NCBI GenBank assembly: GCA_051530055.1
Contig: CM121343.1
Location: forward strand, 1,798,001 to 1,862,000
DNA length: 64,000 nucleotides
Source: Neoechinorhynchus agilis
Taxonomy: Eukaryota; Acanthocephala
Direction: 5' to 3'
The notes below the pieces were generated by a model, which saw only the letters and a list, made by a program, of their open reading frames with translations, was not told where the DNA came from and did no database searches. Every line of letters begins with the position of its first letter. Positions within the stretch are counted from its first letter, which is position 1. Positions 46,555-60,233 of this stretch are shown here, one piece after another. The position numbers and the translations under genes were made by a program.

Positions 46555-48475
46555 CTAATTTTTCTCTAGAATGTTTGAGTGATTATTGACATCCACCAAT
46601 AATAGAACTTGTTTCACCCAGTGGGAAACTTCATTTTGACCCGAAGATGAAGACGAGTATAGAATTGCGAACGGAGATCGCTTTAGAAGAAAAACAAAGT
46701 CTTAAATCAGATAAAGAAAAAGCTCACCAGAAGACTCAAAAGATCCTTTCTCTCGCTTGCTTTACGTTTTAGACTGAAAAAGGGGTAAGGACGAGGTATT
46801 CCATGATGGAGGAAGACGCAAACCAAGTGTCGACAAAATCGCAAAATTCCGTACTGAAGTTTGAGCGAGGTAGTGTTGGAGGTACACCTTCAAATATATG
46901 CGCCAGTAATTCGAATATTGCCATTGGCTTTTGAGATTCAAAGTCTGAGATGGAAATGAGTGACGAATGTTAGTGAATAATTCGTACCATCTCTTCGAAT
47001 GCTAAGAGGTTCCTGACTCATGACATGTTTAATATATGCGTCGGAAGGGTAGGGAATGGGGTAACACCCTAACGCGAGCTCCACGAGTGACAGCCCCAAA
47101 CTCCATATATCTGACTGAACAGTATACCGAGATCCATCCAGTCTTTCTGGAGCCATGTAAGATCTTGTTCCAATGAACGTATTAGCCATTGAATCAATCA
47201 GTTGACCAGACACACCGAAGTCGCAAAGTTTGATCTCTCCTTCACTATTCACCAATATATTTGACGGTTTCACGTCTGCTAAACGATATCGGTACTTAAA
47301 GGTTCATAAGAAAATCATCTCGCCACACCTCTATGTATGATCCTATGTTTCTCTCGAAGGTAATTCAACCCTTCCAATACCTATGAACGTTTCATGAAGA
47401 AAAGAGATCTGTGAATGGATTACTTACGGATGCCGTAACATAGCCCAATATATTTTCAGGTAATCTAGGGACCTTCCTAAGCATTATATCTAATGATCCA
47501 CCGTCCTATAGGAAACAATCATCGTCCATTTGAAGTAGTCCACTCACCATATACTCCATGCACATATGAATTTCCCCGTTGTGAGTGAATGCACCATACG
47601 AACCAACGATGTAAGGTGAGTTATATGGCACTTTTGTTTTTGAAAGAACCCATACAAAAGTATCCGGGAGTACAAAGATGCAGTACTGATAGCTCCCGAA
47701 TAATCTGCTGGCGAATCAAAGGCTTGACTTCCAAATGGATCATCTAATGCACGTAAATAAGAGATAACCGAGGATCGATCACGAACTATAAACCAACCAA
47801 AAAAAGCCAATCTTATAACTAAGAAGAGAAAGTTTCTTCGTAGGAATAACGACCAAAAAATCATTTGCGGGTGGAGGGGAGGAAATCACGCCACAAAAAA
47901 AAACTACAGCCGTGATTCGGAAGAAAGTTTGTATTCAGATCTACACTGTCGCAAAATGTCTTACTGTTGTAAATCTAAATTTGCAAGAACTGTCGCGAGT
48001 ATTCACGGGTGCGTCTCAACCCATTTAACTTCCTTCAACTGACCTTTCGAGCCATTATTTGCCCCGTGGCCCTATGGCTCACTTTCCAAACAATTCCACT
48101 GGTCCCGTGACCCAACTCATAAAGATCATTGAGCGAATCAGCACTAAGTTCCCCGATAGCTTCCTTAGACTTGAAAAAATCGTTCATTCGAGATCTCTGA
48201 ATATCGGTACAGTTCATGTGACTGAATTGACGTTGTAGCCAATCGATGCTTTTGTTCGTGGACGCAGCCGCGGCGTACAATCCATTCTGAAGAAGAGATA
48301 TTTCCTCGCAAATGGGATCCCTAATAACACTCTAGTTTTGGGATTTCACTCGAAAAACGCCTTACGGCTTTCCTTCGTCTAATCGAATTCGATTATCGAT
48401 GACGTCTTTGTTGGCTCCACCATCTTCGGAGCCAGGTAAGATCAATCCCATTACGTTCTTCCTCCTTCTAGACAT
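46555..48475 (-). CDS. mek-2-like: MAP kinase kinase (MEK1/2, mek-2-like)
   Basis: MEK phosphorylates ERK on Thr and Tyr in the Ras/Raf cascade. Ten phase-consistent exons (48366-48475, 48044-48320, 47674-47743, 47548-47630, 47428-47505, 47329-47380, 46988-47275, 46824-46944, 46728-46773, 46555-46680) encode 416 residues. The N-terminus [15 protein letters not shown] has the basic plus hydrophobic pattern of an ERK docking site. Then come the glycine loop [55 protein letters not shown], the activation loop [27 protein letters not shown] and MAIFELL. The second activation-loop serine of human MEK1 (S222) is Thr here. The proline-rich insert is short. All introns are GT-AG, many 44-60 nt. The gene is divergent from dynamin with 183 bp between starts. 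Confidence 0.95.
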
Positions 48476-48658
48476 TAGGATTCGTCGTGGCCTTTTTTGC
48501 GTAAATGCTCTTGCACGGCGTCATGCATTGAAGCAGAAAGAATCGTGTTCCAGATTCAACTGTCGAACTTGAAGCATGACGTCAGTCGTACGCGCGTATC
48601 ATTGATCCAGAACGTCTCTTTTGACTTTAAGATCTCAAACGTAGAAACATTCTTGTAG
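48476..48658. promoter_or_regulatory. Putative shared promoter region of MEK and dynamin
   Basis: Only 183 bp separate the two divergent start codons, so the promoters and 5' UTRs must lie here or overlap upstream exons. It contains tgacgtca-like strings (catgacgtcagtcg near 48578). No specific factor site is asserted. Confidence 0.4.
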
Positions 48659-51496
48659 ATGAGCTCACTCAGTGATGGTGGAGCGGGTAATGTTTACATG
48701 GAGCGACTCATTCCGCTGGTCAATAAGTTACAGGATGCATTTGCTGGAGTTGGCGCCGGTCGATTCGAGATTGATTTGCCTCAAATCGCCGTAGTCGGTT
48801 CTCAAAGTGCCGGAAAGAGTTCGGTACTTGAGAACTTTGTAGGCCGGGATTTCCTCCCACGTGGATCTGGTATAGTCACTCGGCGTCCTCTTATTCTTCA
48901 GCTTTTGTTTCATCCGAAGGCTGAATTTGGTGAATTTCTGCATTGCCGCGGTCGCAAGTTTACCGACTTTAATCAAATTAGGAAAGAAATCGAAGATGAA
49001 ACCGATCGCCTAACTGGCACTAACAAAGGAATATCTAATATTCCAATCAATCTTCGTATATATTCACCCCATGTCCTTAACCTTACACTGGTCGATTTAC
49101 CCGGACTTACTAAAGTTCCAATCGGCGACCAACCAGCTGATATTGAAGTTCAAATTCGATTGATGATATTGGAATATATTAGTCGTGATAACTGCCTTGT
49201 TTTAGCAGTAACACCCGCCAATAGCGACCTCGCGAATTCTGACGCTCTCAAGTTAGCCAAAGAAGTGGATCCAAGTGGAATGAGAACTATAGGCGTACTC
49301 ACTAAACTTGATTTGATGGATGAAGGTACTGATGCTCGGCATATTTTAGAAAACCGATTATTTCCACTCAGACGTGGTTATGTTGGTATCGTCAATCGAA
49401 GTCAACGTGATATCGACGGCAAAAAAAACCTCCAAGCTGCTTTGGCTAGCGAGCGACAGTTTTTCTTAAGTCACCCTTCCTACCGCCACATGAGTGACCG
49501 AATGGGCACTGCGCATTTACAACGAGTACTCAACCAACAACTAACTGAACACATCCGGAATTGTTTACCGGTGCTGCGTAAAAAACTTCAAGATAGTTGC
49601 CTCAGCCTTGAGAAGGAAGTGGGCGTTTTTAAGAGTCTAAACCTAAATGATCCAAGTCGAGCTACCAAAACAATGATGACGCTTGTTCAAGCTACCAAGA
49701 CTGATTTTGACAGAATCATCAATGGTAGTTCGGCCGCGGAAATATCAACCACTGAGTTAAGCGGAGGTGCCAAAATTAATCGAATATTTCATGAAAGATA
49801 CCCATTTGAACTTATAAAGATCCAGTATGACGAAAAGGAACTACGAAAAGCAATCACTTATGCGATCAGGAATTCATTTGGCGTTCGACCCGGACTTTTC
49901 ACACCCGATCAAGCATTTGAGGCTATCGTACGTCATCAATTAGAAAAGCTACTTTCACCATCCTTAAAATGCGTTGATCTTGTCTGTGCAGAACTCATGA
50001 ATATAGTTCAAACTGTAACTGAACGAATGGTCGTATATCCCAAATTACGCGATGAAGTTGAACGATTCGTTACTCATTATATAAAAGAACAAGAAGAGAA
50101 AACAAAAGAGGATATTTCACGATATGTTCAACATCAGTTGTCGTATATTAATACTAATCATGAGGACTTTATCGGATTTGCTAATGCCGAACGAAAACCT
50201 GTCGGTTCACACGGCCGTGCGGCGAGCGGTGACCATAAGAAGGTGGCCGTCCAAATTATTCGTAAAGGGTGGCTCCGTATGCACACCGGAGCAAGCTTTA
50301 TCAAAGGTGGAGCCATGGATTTCTTTTTCGTCCTCACCACTGAATCCCTGTCTTGGTATAAGGATCAAGACGAAACCGATAAGAAATACATGATTCCTCT
50401 TGATGGACTTAGAATTCGGGACGAAGATTCAGGATTCATTTCAAGGCGTGCGAAATTCTCCGTTGTTCATACTGATGGAAGGTAAGAACGTCGTAGTTCG
50501 CATTTATTCTGATCGCATCCGCTCAGGAATATCTATAAGGAACACAAACAATTGGAGTTGTCGTGTGATGATGTCGAGGAAGTAACTCATGCAGTCATCA
50601 CACTCACTTTTCGATCCATCCCACTTTCGGGAGAAAGGTTTTTCAACCCTTCAGATAAAACATTTTCATGTATTCAGATCGACAGTACGCGATCCTTTTA
50701 ATCGGCCGTGTAGAAAAAGTGTTATAGATATTTTTACGTAATGCTAAATAATCGAGATCCATGAAACCGGGAGGGCGATTTCACCTTAAAAAAAGATTGA
50801 TCTTACTTTATACGTTGATGAATGCATCGTATAGACAGTTGGAAGGCATCATTTCTAAGGGCTGGTGTGTATCCGATTCAAAACCCAGTATACGACGAGA
50901 GCGGTCAATCTGGCCGAGGAATTGGCGACGATGGTACTATAGCATCGGTAGATCCGTTTTTGGACAGACAAGTTGAGACGATTCGGAACCTTGTTGAATC
51001 CTATATGGATATAGTGAACCGCACAACCCGGGACATGATTCCGAAGATTATAATGCATGACTTAATTTTGCAGACGAAGGAGTATATGGCTCAAGAAACC
51101 CTAGCGCATTTGTACGGGCTCGATATCCATGAAATGATGGAGGAGAACCCCGAGGAAGTGGAACGCCGTGATCAGACCTTGAAACTTTACAGTGCGACCA
51201 AGGACGCACTCACGATAATCCAAGAGATTGTAGCGAATACATCAACTAAAGCGGTGCCTCCTCCTGTAAACACTGACTGGATAAAGACGGAAGAGAAATC
51301 TGGGACGGTGGCTGCGCCTACACGAGTAGCACCAACACGTCCACCGCCCATGTCCAGTGCACCTCCACCACTACCTAGCAGGAACGCATCGCTGCCTCCG
51401 CCGCTCATTCCGACAAAATCGCGTGATCAACAACATCTTCATCATCATCATCACGCTGAACCTCAACCGCCGCCATTGCCCGATCGAGACTTTTGA
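48659..51496 (+). CDS. dyn-1-like: Dynamin GTPase
   Basis: Dynamin severs necks of endocytic vesicles. Exons 48659-50481, 50527-50584 and 50834-51496 give 847 residues. The GTPase domain has G1 [12 protein letters not shown], switch [19 protein letters not shown] and TKLDLMDEG. The stalk follows ([20 protein letters not shown]). The PH domain runs from about [16 protein letters not shown] to [12 protein letters not shown]. The GED follows ([33 protein letters not shown]). The Pro-rich tail ([16 protein letters not shown]) is an SH3 target and includes a His run. Intron 1 is GT-AG; intron 2 (50585-50833) is not. The stop lies 32 bp from the stop of the convergent glutamate synthase gene. Confidence 0.96.
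50585..50833 (+). other. Candidate non-canonical intron with inverted-repeat ends (dynamin)
   Basis: Joining gta (50582-50584) to gac (50834) gives EEVDSWKASF, identical in spacing to animal dynamins. No GT-AG pair reproduces this frame without losing or adding conserved residues. The intron starts actcatgcagtcatcac and ends gttgatgaatgcatcgtata; atgcagtcatca pairs with tgatgaatgcat at 11 of 12 positions. TA is duplicated at the borders. Confidence 0.6.
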
Positions 51497-51528
51497 TACC
51501 AAAAAGTGTTTTTTTCATCATTGATTCG

Positions 51529-54500
51529 CTACCAATTCGCGTCTTTTACAATTCCACCAGCTGCAGCCAAGTGGCTATCCTTCATGAGGTACAAATCAAC
51601 CTCACGGGCGACTCGACGTCCGTCAGCGATCGCATGCACAATCGCCGAAGCGCCGTGGCGACAGTCACCACAGGCGAACAAATTCCGAATTTTGATGCCA
51701 TTCTGTTTTGGGTTCACTACATCTCTTAGTACTCCTCGAAGTGGGTTAGAATCTTCGCCATTTTGATGACTCTGGGTGCAAATGAACACCATGTCACATG
51801 GAAGCTCAATGTCAACGCCGCCATTTTTAGAATCCACAGCAATGACTCCAAGGACGCGCCCGGTGTTGTCCCCGATAATCTCCCTAACTTCAGACACGTT
51901 CAACAACACATCCTTTTCCGATAATATTGCAGCCTCCTCACATGCAGTTGCCAACTCAGCCTTCTGCGCCCATGAAACTGATGGTGCATCAACGGTCCCC
52001 GATTGAACAATAACACATTTAATCCAGCTAATCTTTTCCCTTACGAGAACCATTATGCAATCAGCCAGCGACGATGCATACTTTGCTTCGCTGATCACTA
52101 CTACTCTCTTTCCCATTACCTTAGGCCGATCTTCGTACTTGGAGTTGCAACCACTTGTTGATACTCTCAGATGATTAGCCAGAAAACCCGGCGCAGTAAA
52201 TACGTTGTCCAAATACCGACCTTTTATCACTAACTCTTCTGGATCATCCGATCCGAGGGCCAAAATAACGGCCGACGATGAAGTCAAGAGATTGTTGAAA
52301 TGATTTAGAGTGACTTCGTAGTTTACCAAAAATGTGATTCCTTCCTTTCTCAAGATGTCCACACGTCGCTCAATCACCTAATCGCAGAACTAAGAAGTCT
52401 CACTCATGACAAACGAAGAAATACCTTCGGACTTAATCGAGTTGGTAGAATTCCGAACCGCAACAAACCACCCACATTTTCATTCTTGTCATAGACGTAA
52501 ACGGAATGACCTGCTTTGTTTAACTGAGCAGCAGCAGCAAGACCTGCAGGTCCAGAGCCAATGATCGTAACCCGATGCCCCGTTCTATGAGGAGGGACCT
52601 CTGGTACGATGTACCCTTTTTCGAATCCATATTCGGCTATCATAAGTTCAATGTTCCGTATTGTAACTGGATCCGGTTGGAATACACACGCAGTTTCACA
52701 CGTTGCAGGGCATACCCTTCCCGTAAACTCGGGGAAATTATTACTTTGCAAGATCCTATGAAGTGCACTTCGGTAATCGTTATCAGTCACTAATTTTGTA
52801 AAATCCGGAATGACCACCCCAAGTGGGCAGCCCGATTCTGACGATTGACAAAATGGTACCCCACAATTTATACACCTCGAAGCTTGACATTTAACCAGAG
52901 TTTCCAGGGACTTCATATCCAGAACCTCTTCGAGATCGTTCATCCTCTCCTTCACGTTTCTACACACCACAGCTTGGCGTTCATATATCATAAAACCACG
53001 GTGCTTTAATGTGGATCCAGTATCCTCCAAATCAGGACACAACTCATACTCATCTCCCTTTGCACTCTTCTCCGAAAATTCTTCAATTGTATTTGACATT
53101 TGAGCACTAATTCCAGCAGGTGTAGAATTCATCAATGCCGCTTTGTGGCGTTCACTGTCGTGAGACAATATCTTTTATTTCATCGGCGTGAATCTTCGTT
53201 CGAGTACATTTTACTAACCTTAACAAACTTTTTACACGAATTGTCGAAATCATCGAGCAGAGCTTGGGCAACGCAACTACCAGTCAACTTTGCGAAATCT
53301 TCTAGAATCCCACGCAATTGCTTCTTTGATTTATAACTTTCAATTATGGATTCGGTGTGCAAATTAGCCATATTACAACGCGAAAGTACCATCTCTTCAT
53401 TCTCATCAACCTTCAAAACGTCTCGTATGGCTGCTGAACTATAGACAGATTTTATGTGTGTGTGTAAAACCATACATTTTAATTTAGAGAATTCCAATTA
53501 TTTTACGATCGATCGTTCGCACACACTACAGAAACATGGCTTTAAAAGATCAAACTGATCAGTGCTTTAGATTTTCAATTTCTTCCCTGATGACACAATG
53601 CATCCCCCTTATTTGCTTTAGGTTTAAAAAAGAATAAACGTGCAATGAATACAAAGATATGGGCTCCTAAGCATACAGAAATCGTGGCTTTGGTGTGCAA
53701 AAGTTCTCCCGTAAAATCCATAGCTTCGATTGTCGATATGTGAGGTACCGGGGGTGGGGAATTGACTAAATTTGTTGTCTTGGTCTTCACTTGGTACAGA
53801 ACGTTTTATTAAAGGTGTTTCTAACCTCTTCGGATTCATTATCACTTAATGCCGGAATCTGAAGATGAGATTGGCCGAGCGTCGACCTGCAAAGCACAAT
53901 CAATTGAGGAAGGTGTCAAAGCCACCGAGAAATGTTGTTATCATTATAATATCCGGAATGACATACCCGACCGTACAGTGGCCTAAACAAGTAAAACGTT
54001 TTATTTTAGAGAATTATATTGATTCATTATCTGTTGCCATGGCCCAAAATGAATCGGAGGAAAGGCGTAACCTCACAAATTCTCCTGCGAACAATAACTA
54101 CCAACTTTCCCACGAAATCCACTCCAAAATAAACAAACACATTCAAGGAACTTCTCAGAACTCGAGTATTCATGGGGACCCAGGGGTAAATGGTTCCTCT
54201 ACTTTGAACAATAAGACGTTAATGACAGCAGCGTTGAACAAACTGACCACTCAATCAATCTATGATTATAGCACCTGAGCACGATAACGTTAGGCGATAA
54301 ATTAAAAAAGACTTGAACGACCAACGAGGTTGATTCAAAAAAAGAGCAACGACTAACTAAATGCAGTTCTGAATGGTCAAGATCCACACATGCCATGGAC
54401 GATCAATAGCGAGAAGTATACTAAAACACTTAAAAAACTGACGATGAACCCTAAGAGGTTTGAAACGCCTTTAGTAAAACATTCTCTACCAAGCGAAGAC

Positions 54501-57500
54501 CGAAACAATAAATCTAAGTTAGATTGTAGTTTACGGCGCCAGAGTTTTTTTAAATTATTATCTAAAGTGAAGAATGCAAAACACAAGCATAACTGCATGT
54601 TCTCAGCTTCGAGAGCAGCAATCATAGCCCCAAAGTCAGCAGCCATCACCTTAAATCACACCGCCAGCCATTCCAGCAGCAAAATTTCTGCCAACTTTAC
54701 CAAGAATGACCGCTATACCAGAGGTCATATATTCGCAACCATGGTCACCGCATCCCTAGATGAGTATAGATAATATATCGGTTAAAATGAAGGAAAATCG
54801 CTAACCTCACAAACTGCAACTGCTCCCGAGTTGCGAACGCAGAATCGTTCACCTACCATGCCACTGAAGTAGGCACACCCACTTATGGCACCGTACAACA
54901 ATACGTTGCCGGCAATAATATTTTCATTAGATTTAAAAGTCGAGCTTAAGGGTGGTCGGACAACTATTTTGCCACCCGATAGACCTTTGCCGGCGAAATC
55001 GTTCACTTCACCGTATATCGTAAAAGTAATTCCTTTTGCCAAAAACGCACCAAAGCTCTGTCCACCGGTGCCTTCGAGGTGTATGTTGATTGAGTTATCC
55101 GCCAGCTTAGAATCCAATCCCAATCCGACGATATATCCGCTAATCAAAGCACCAAATGATCTGTCGGTGTTCTTGATTTTCAAACTAAAATTACAATTTG
55201 TGGAACGTCCTTTTGACTGAAGCAGTTCGGTTTTTATCCTATCAAGCAGCGTGTATTCCTATCCGATAATCACTTTTGTTTAATAGTATTTAAAGAGCAT
55301 GTACGTACCAATCGATCCTTCACGTTGAATTTAGCTGGTGTTTGTGGAGGTAAGGTCGAAACCGGTGGCGGATTCAGAAAAAACGAGAAGTCGAGATGTA
55401 ATGCTTTGTTACTGAGAGCAGGATTCAGGCGAAGTAAATCCGTTCTTCCAATTAAGTCAGAAAAGAATTTGACCCCAAGAGAGCACATTATTTGTCGAAC
55501 CTAAGAAATGAAATATGATCAACTTCCAATTCATATCCCAACTACAAGCGGATCCGCTTCATGGATCACACCAAGTATAAGTTTGGAGCGTGAAACACTT
55601 CGTAGAACTACGATTTATCACTCATGGCATTAAGCCATTTTTGTGCTGAACAACTGCTACAGTTAAGTTGCAAATAAATTTGCATCGATATCTAATTTAG
55701 TAGCCGAACATTAATATTGCACTCGCAAAAGATATACTACCCTCAAGGGAAGATCTTTAACGTGTCATTAGATTTCAAAATAGCTTACGTCGAAATAACG
55801 GCCTTGGATGTAATTTTATGTTAGAAGTACACATGAACTCTCATAAACTATAAATGGGTGCATCGCGCCCTCCGTACCCATCCAAACGGGCGGTCCGCTA
55901 ACTAACCTCATTAGCAACAAAATTAAAGTAATTAATAATAGCATCCTCTTGCCCAGTATACCGTCTTCTCAGTTCTTTGTCCTAATGATAAAAGAATCAG
56001 ATTTTTTGATCCATGGACAAACAAAGACTTACTTGGGTTGCTATTCCTACATGGCAAGTATTAAGATGGCATTTCTTGCACATTGTGCAACCGATCGCTA
56101 TCATAACGCAAGTCCCAAAGCTAAACTTATCAGCGCCCAATAACGCTGCCTTCACAACATCCACCCCAGTCTGCAGTTGTCCGTCAACCTCTAGAGATAC
56201 TTTGTCTCTAATATTATTCGTTACAAACACTCTATGAGTTTCATTGATACCAAACTCCCATGGAAGACCGGCATTCCGAATGCCCGTCCAGGCACTACCG
56301 CCGGTTCCACCACCATGTCCGGATATTGTTACTGAATTAATACCACTCTTGACTCCGCCAGTGGCAATCACTCCAACACCATGGGAAGAAACGAGTTTCA
56401 GTCCTATGGAGGCATCTGGGTTGACACTGCGAAGGTCGTATACTAGTTGCGAGAGATCTTCTACGCTGTAGACATCGTGATGAGGAGCCGGACTACGATC
56501 GGCAACCCAACTTGTACAATTTCTTGTTTTTGCAACTACCTCGTCCATCTTAAACCAAGGAAGCTCGCCACCCTCACCAGGCTTCGAACCTTGCCCAATT
56601 TTTATCTGCAATTCAGCAGCCTCGGAAATATACTGTAGTGAAACACCAAATCGGCCAGAGGCAACTTGCTTAATGTACGAAGAATACCCTGTCGCTGGTT
56701 GACCGCCTTCACCACAATTACTTTTCGCGTTAAGTTTGGCCATAGCTCTACCTATTGTATTGAAAGCTTCAATGGACACGGAACCGAAACTTATAGCAGC
56801 TGATGAAAAACGGCTTAAAATGCTTTCCACGTCTTCAACTTCATCCAAAGTTAGCGGTTTTTTATCTTTCGACGGAAACGCAAAATCCAACTGACCTGAA
56901 AGCGTGCAGCAACGCGAAAGTTCAGAATGAAACTTTGAAAATTCGTTGTAAGCAGCAGAATCATTTTGTCGAACCGCCTTTTGCAAGAGCCTTATAGCCT
57001 TAGGAGCGTATAAGTGATACTCACCACCGTCTCTCCAATTAAACAAGCCATAATTCTGGGCAAATCGGATATCACCGACACGATCAGAGTAGGCCAATGT
57101 GTGTCTGTGCAATACCTCTGATGCGAGCAGCTCGTAGGATACGCCACCCAAACGAGAAGTCGTACCGCTAAAGCATTGTTCTACAACATCATCAGCTAAA
57201 CCAACAATTTCAAAACTCTGAGCACCCTTATAGCTTTGTAGGGTAGATATTCCCATTTTTGCAAGTATATGGAATATTCCTTGGATACAAGTAAATCGAT
57301 ATCGATCAAAATGCTTGTCGGACGTATTCTCATAAGAGCTGGGAAAAACGCCCATTCGACGATATTGAGCTATTAAGTCGAAAACCATGTATGGGCAGAT
57401 TGCATCAGCACCAAAGCTCAATAGAACCGCCATTTGATGAACATCTCGAGCTTCACCTGATTCGACAAAGAGACTACATTTCATCCTGCTCTTTTCGTTC

Positions 57501-60233
57501 ACGAGAAATTGATGAACCGCTCCCACTGTTAACAATGCACTCACTGGTACACTACCAGGACCCACGCAACGGTCAGACAGTATAATCATATTGTAACCTT
57601 GGTTCACTGCTTCAAGACATTCCTTGCATATTATAGGAAGAGTATCACGAAGTCCGTTGCTTCCCGATTGTCTGCTAAAGAGCATATTTATAACTTTTGA
57701 ACGAAGACCATGATGTGCACTAAGTTTTATGACCTCGAGCTCTATCGGAGATAAAATTGGGGAATCGAGCCACAATCTTCTACATTGCTCACTCGACGGA
57801 TTTAATAAATCGTGTTCCGGACCAATGGGGCATCCAAGCGACATGACAATACGTTCGCGAATCGAATCCAAAGGTGGATTAGTCCCCTGGGCAAACTTTT
57901 GTTGAAAATAATCGTATGAAAGACGACTGCACTGTGAGAGACAAGCTAAAGGAGTATCATCTCCCATCGATGCTGTTGCTTCGCGCGTGTCGCGAATCAT
58001 TGGCAATAGAACTTCATTAAAACTTTCGGTATTATACGCGAAAAGTATCAAACGTCGATCTGTCTCTTTAAACTCACTTACGACACGGAGATCCTTTCGA
58101 GGTTCCTTCTGATGTTTACCATTACCACTGCGCGACCCATCGTCAACACCGGTGATTGGGGATGGAGGTTGTTCGAAAATGCCAGTGTCACTCAAATGAC
58201 CAGGTAATAGGTGCTTTTCCAATTTTTCGCGCAGTGTTTTCAATGTAATTGCTCGTGAAAGATACGCTTCGGTTTGAACATCCTTGCACATCGCGATTTT
58301 CAACTCGTCATTCAGAATCAGTTTACGAGATTGTAGATCAACCATAATCATTTGACCAGATCCTAATTTTCCTTTACACGTAACAGCGCTTTCGTCCACA
58401 TCCACAAGTCCAGCTTCATTTGCAACAAACAGCATTCGCTCGTTCCTATCGTCCACCACTTTAAATCTGACTGGTCGTAAACCGTTCCGATCAACGAGAC
58501 TACCACAAATCCTGCCATCCGTAAACATCACTGCAGCTGGACCGTCCCAAGGTTCCATAGCGAAACTATTGTATCTAACATACCTAGCGATCCGCGCCTT
58601 ATCTGAGTCTCCAGTTGGAATCAGATCATCGGTGCCCAGAAATCCCTCCGGAATAAGTAGGAATAGCGTTTCGGCTAAATTTTTTCTACCGGCTTTGTGA
58701 ATGAACTCAGCAGCATTGTCCAAAAGGCTCGTATCGGATACTTCGCCCATATTGCTCTCCAGAATGGGGTAAATATCGGACATATGTTTGAATCGATCGC
58801 TGGCCAACATTCCTTCCCTGCTGCGCATATGATTGCAGTTTCCTCGTAAGGTATTGATTTCTCCATTGTGAGCCATGACACGGAAAGGTTGAGCCAACTC
58901 CCATGTCGGGTATGTGTTTGTAGCGAACCGAGCATGGACGATCGCGAATGGACTGACAAATTCAGGAGACTCCAAATCAATGTAATAGTGCCAAAGTTGA
59001 TTTGCATCGAAGCGGCCCTTATGGAAGAGAAAAGTAAGAATTACTTATTAAAATTGCTTTAGTAAACCTTGTAAACAATGGTTCTGGTCGATAGGCTACA
59101 AATGTAGAATCTATTAGTAGCTTTTATAATTTCATCTGAACTTCTTTTACGTAGTATAAGCACCTTTTTGGTCGTATTGATGCGATTAGAGGTTAATTGG
59201 AGTATAAAATAAGCTTACCTGTCTTTCTAAGTAAAGGTCAGATTTGGACAAAATCAAGAAGGCCTAAAACGAATTTTAGTTTGTGAACGTTAAAATAATA
59301 AAATATGTTTGAACATTGAATTGTTTATAAACTGTGGTTGTTTTGTGGCGAATGATTGATTTTATTTTAAAATCAAGCACAAGATTGTGTGGTTCCGAAA
59401 CCAATTGGATTCAATAAATGAAATCATTTTAATTTCTTCGCCAAAAAACCGACTAATAATAAAATAATTTAAATCAGGCATTGGGAATGATGAGTGGAGA
59501 ATTAGGCAACCACTGCTGAGCATTTTGGGCAAGAGCTATTATAAAATATTCAAGTGGTTATGGACATTTGACAACAGAATTTCTTAGTGAACTCTCATTC
59601 TCGATGAGTAATGGAAAAGTCTACGAAAACGTCTAGATACGCGAAAGCCTTACTTGAAGAATATACGGTTCATCCTGACGCGCTCCAACTCCAATTGCAT
59701 CGTGATTGACGGGGACAACTCGCCAACATATCACCTATGAACCACATGAAAGGTTCATTAGAAAATATCGATACACATACGGTCACGAAATGTTCGGACG
59801 CTATTTCGTTAAATCGTTGCTTACAATATTCGGCATTGGCTGCAGTCATAAAGAACAATCCGGTTGCATATTCCCCGAAGGTGGGAAGATCTACCGAATA
59901 ACTCCTCCTAAAAACATTGAAATATTACACTAAAACGATCAAAAAGAACCTCAAAAGCGATCTGTACATTGCATCGGGAATTCTCAACAGGATACCAGCA
60001 CCGTCGCCCGAATTTCGGATACATGCTCCTCTGTGAGCCATGCCCAAAAGCATGGATTTTGCGTGTAAAATCACCTAAGTACCAATGTGTTAAACAAATA
60101 TTCGGACCAACATTCAAACCTTGCGAGACGCAATACAATCTACGCTAACGACCATACCAACTCCACACTGCCCCCGCTGCAGTCGCGTACCAGGAAGTGG
60201 ACCGATTTCAGTCAATTCTTCTTTAAAACTCAT
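51529..60233 (-). CDS. NADH-dependent glutamate synthase (GOGAT), fused large and small domains
   Basis: Converts glutamine plus 2-oxoglutarate to two glutamates using NADH, FMN, FAD and Fe-S clusters. Fourteen phase-consistent GT-AG exons encode 2063 residues: 60120-60233, 59950-60074, 59787-59907, 59654-59734, 59219-59263, 59068-59163, 56033-59017, 55907-55981, 55309-55500, 54806-55258, 54662-54755, 53219-53433, 52425-53171, 51529-52377. The amidotransferase starts at Cys23 (QCGVG), probably after propeptide removal, with [16 protein letters not shown]. Then come [16 protein letters not shown], the FMN domain ([14 protein letters not shown]), the 3Fe-4S motif [12 protein letters not shown], and the GXGXG domain ([11 protein letters not shown]). 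The C-terminal oxidoreductase has [29 protein letters not shown] and [10 protein letters not shown]. The 1.2-kb intron at 53434-54661 is full of repeat fragments. The 3' end nearly abuts dynamin. Confidence 0.95.
53625..54545. repeat. Inverted pair of repeat fragments in a GOGAT intron
   Basis: The minus strand of about 53760-53850 and the plus strand of about 54438-54520 share the order MNPKR(L/F)ETPL, then VPSED or LPSED, then NNK in translation, and gaaac with ttta.taaaac in DNA. They are therefore inverted copies of one repeat. Each carries the hammerhead-like string (ctga.ga, a short stem around gaacc and aggtt, gaaac). Between them, about 54070-54145 is an inverted piece of the Jockey-like 3' end (cctcacaaattctcctgcga). 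Confidence 0.6.

Noticed and set aside
48728-48976. Antisense ORFs opposite dynamin and GOGAT exons (also 50158-50340, 55949-56638, 57391-57585)
   Set aside because: They lie fully within long conserved coding exons on the other strand.
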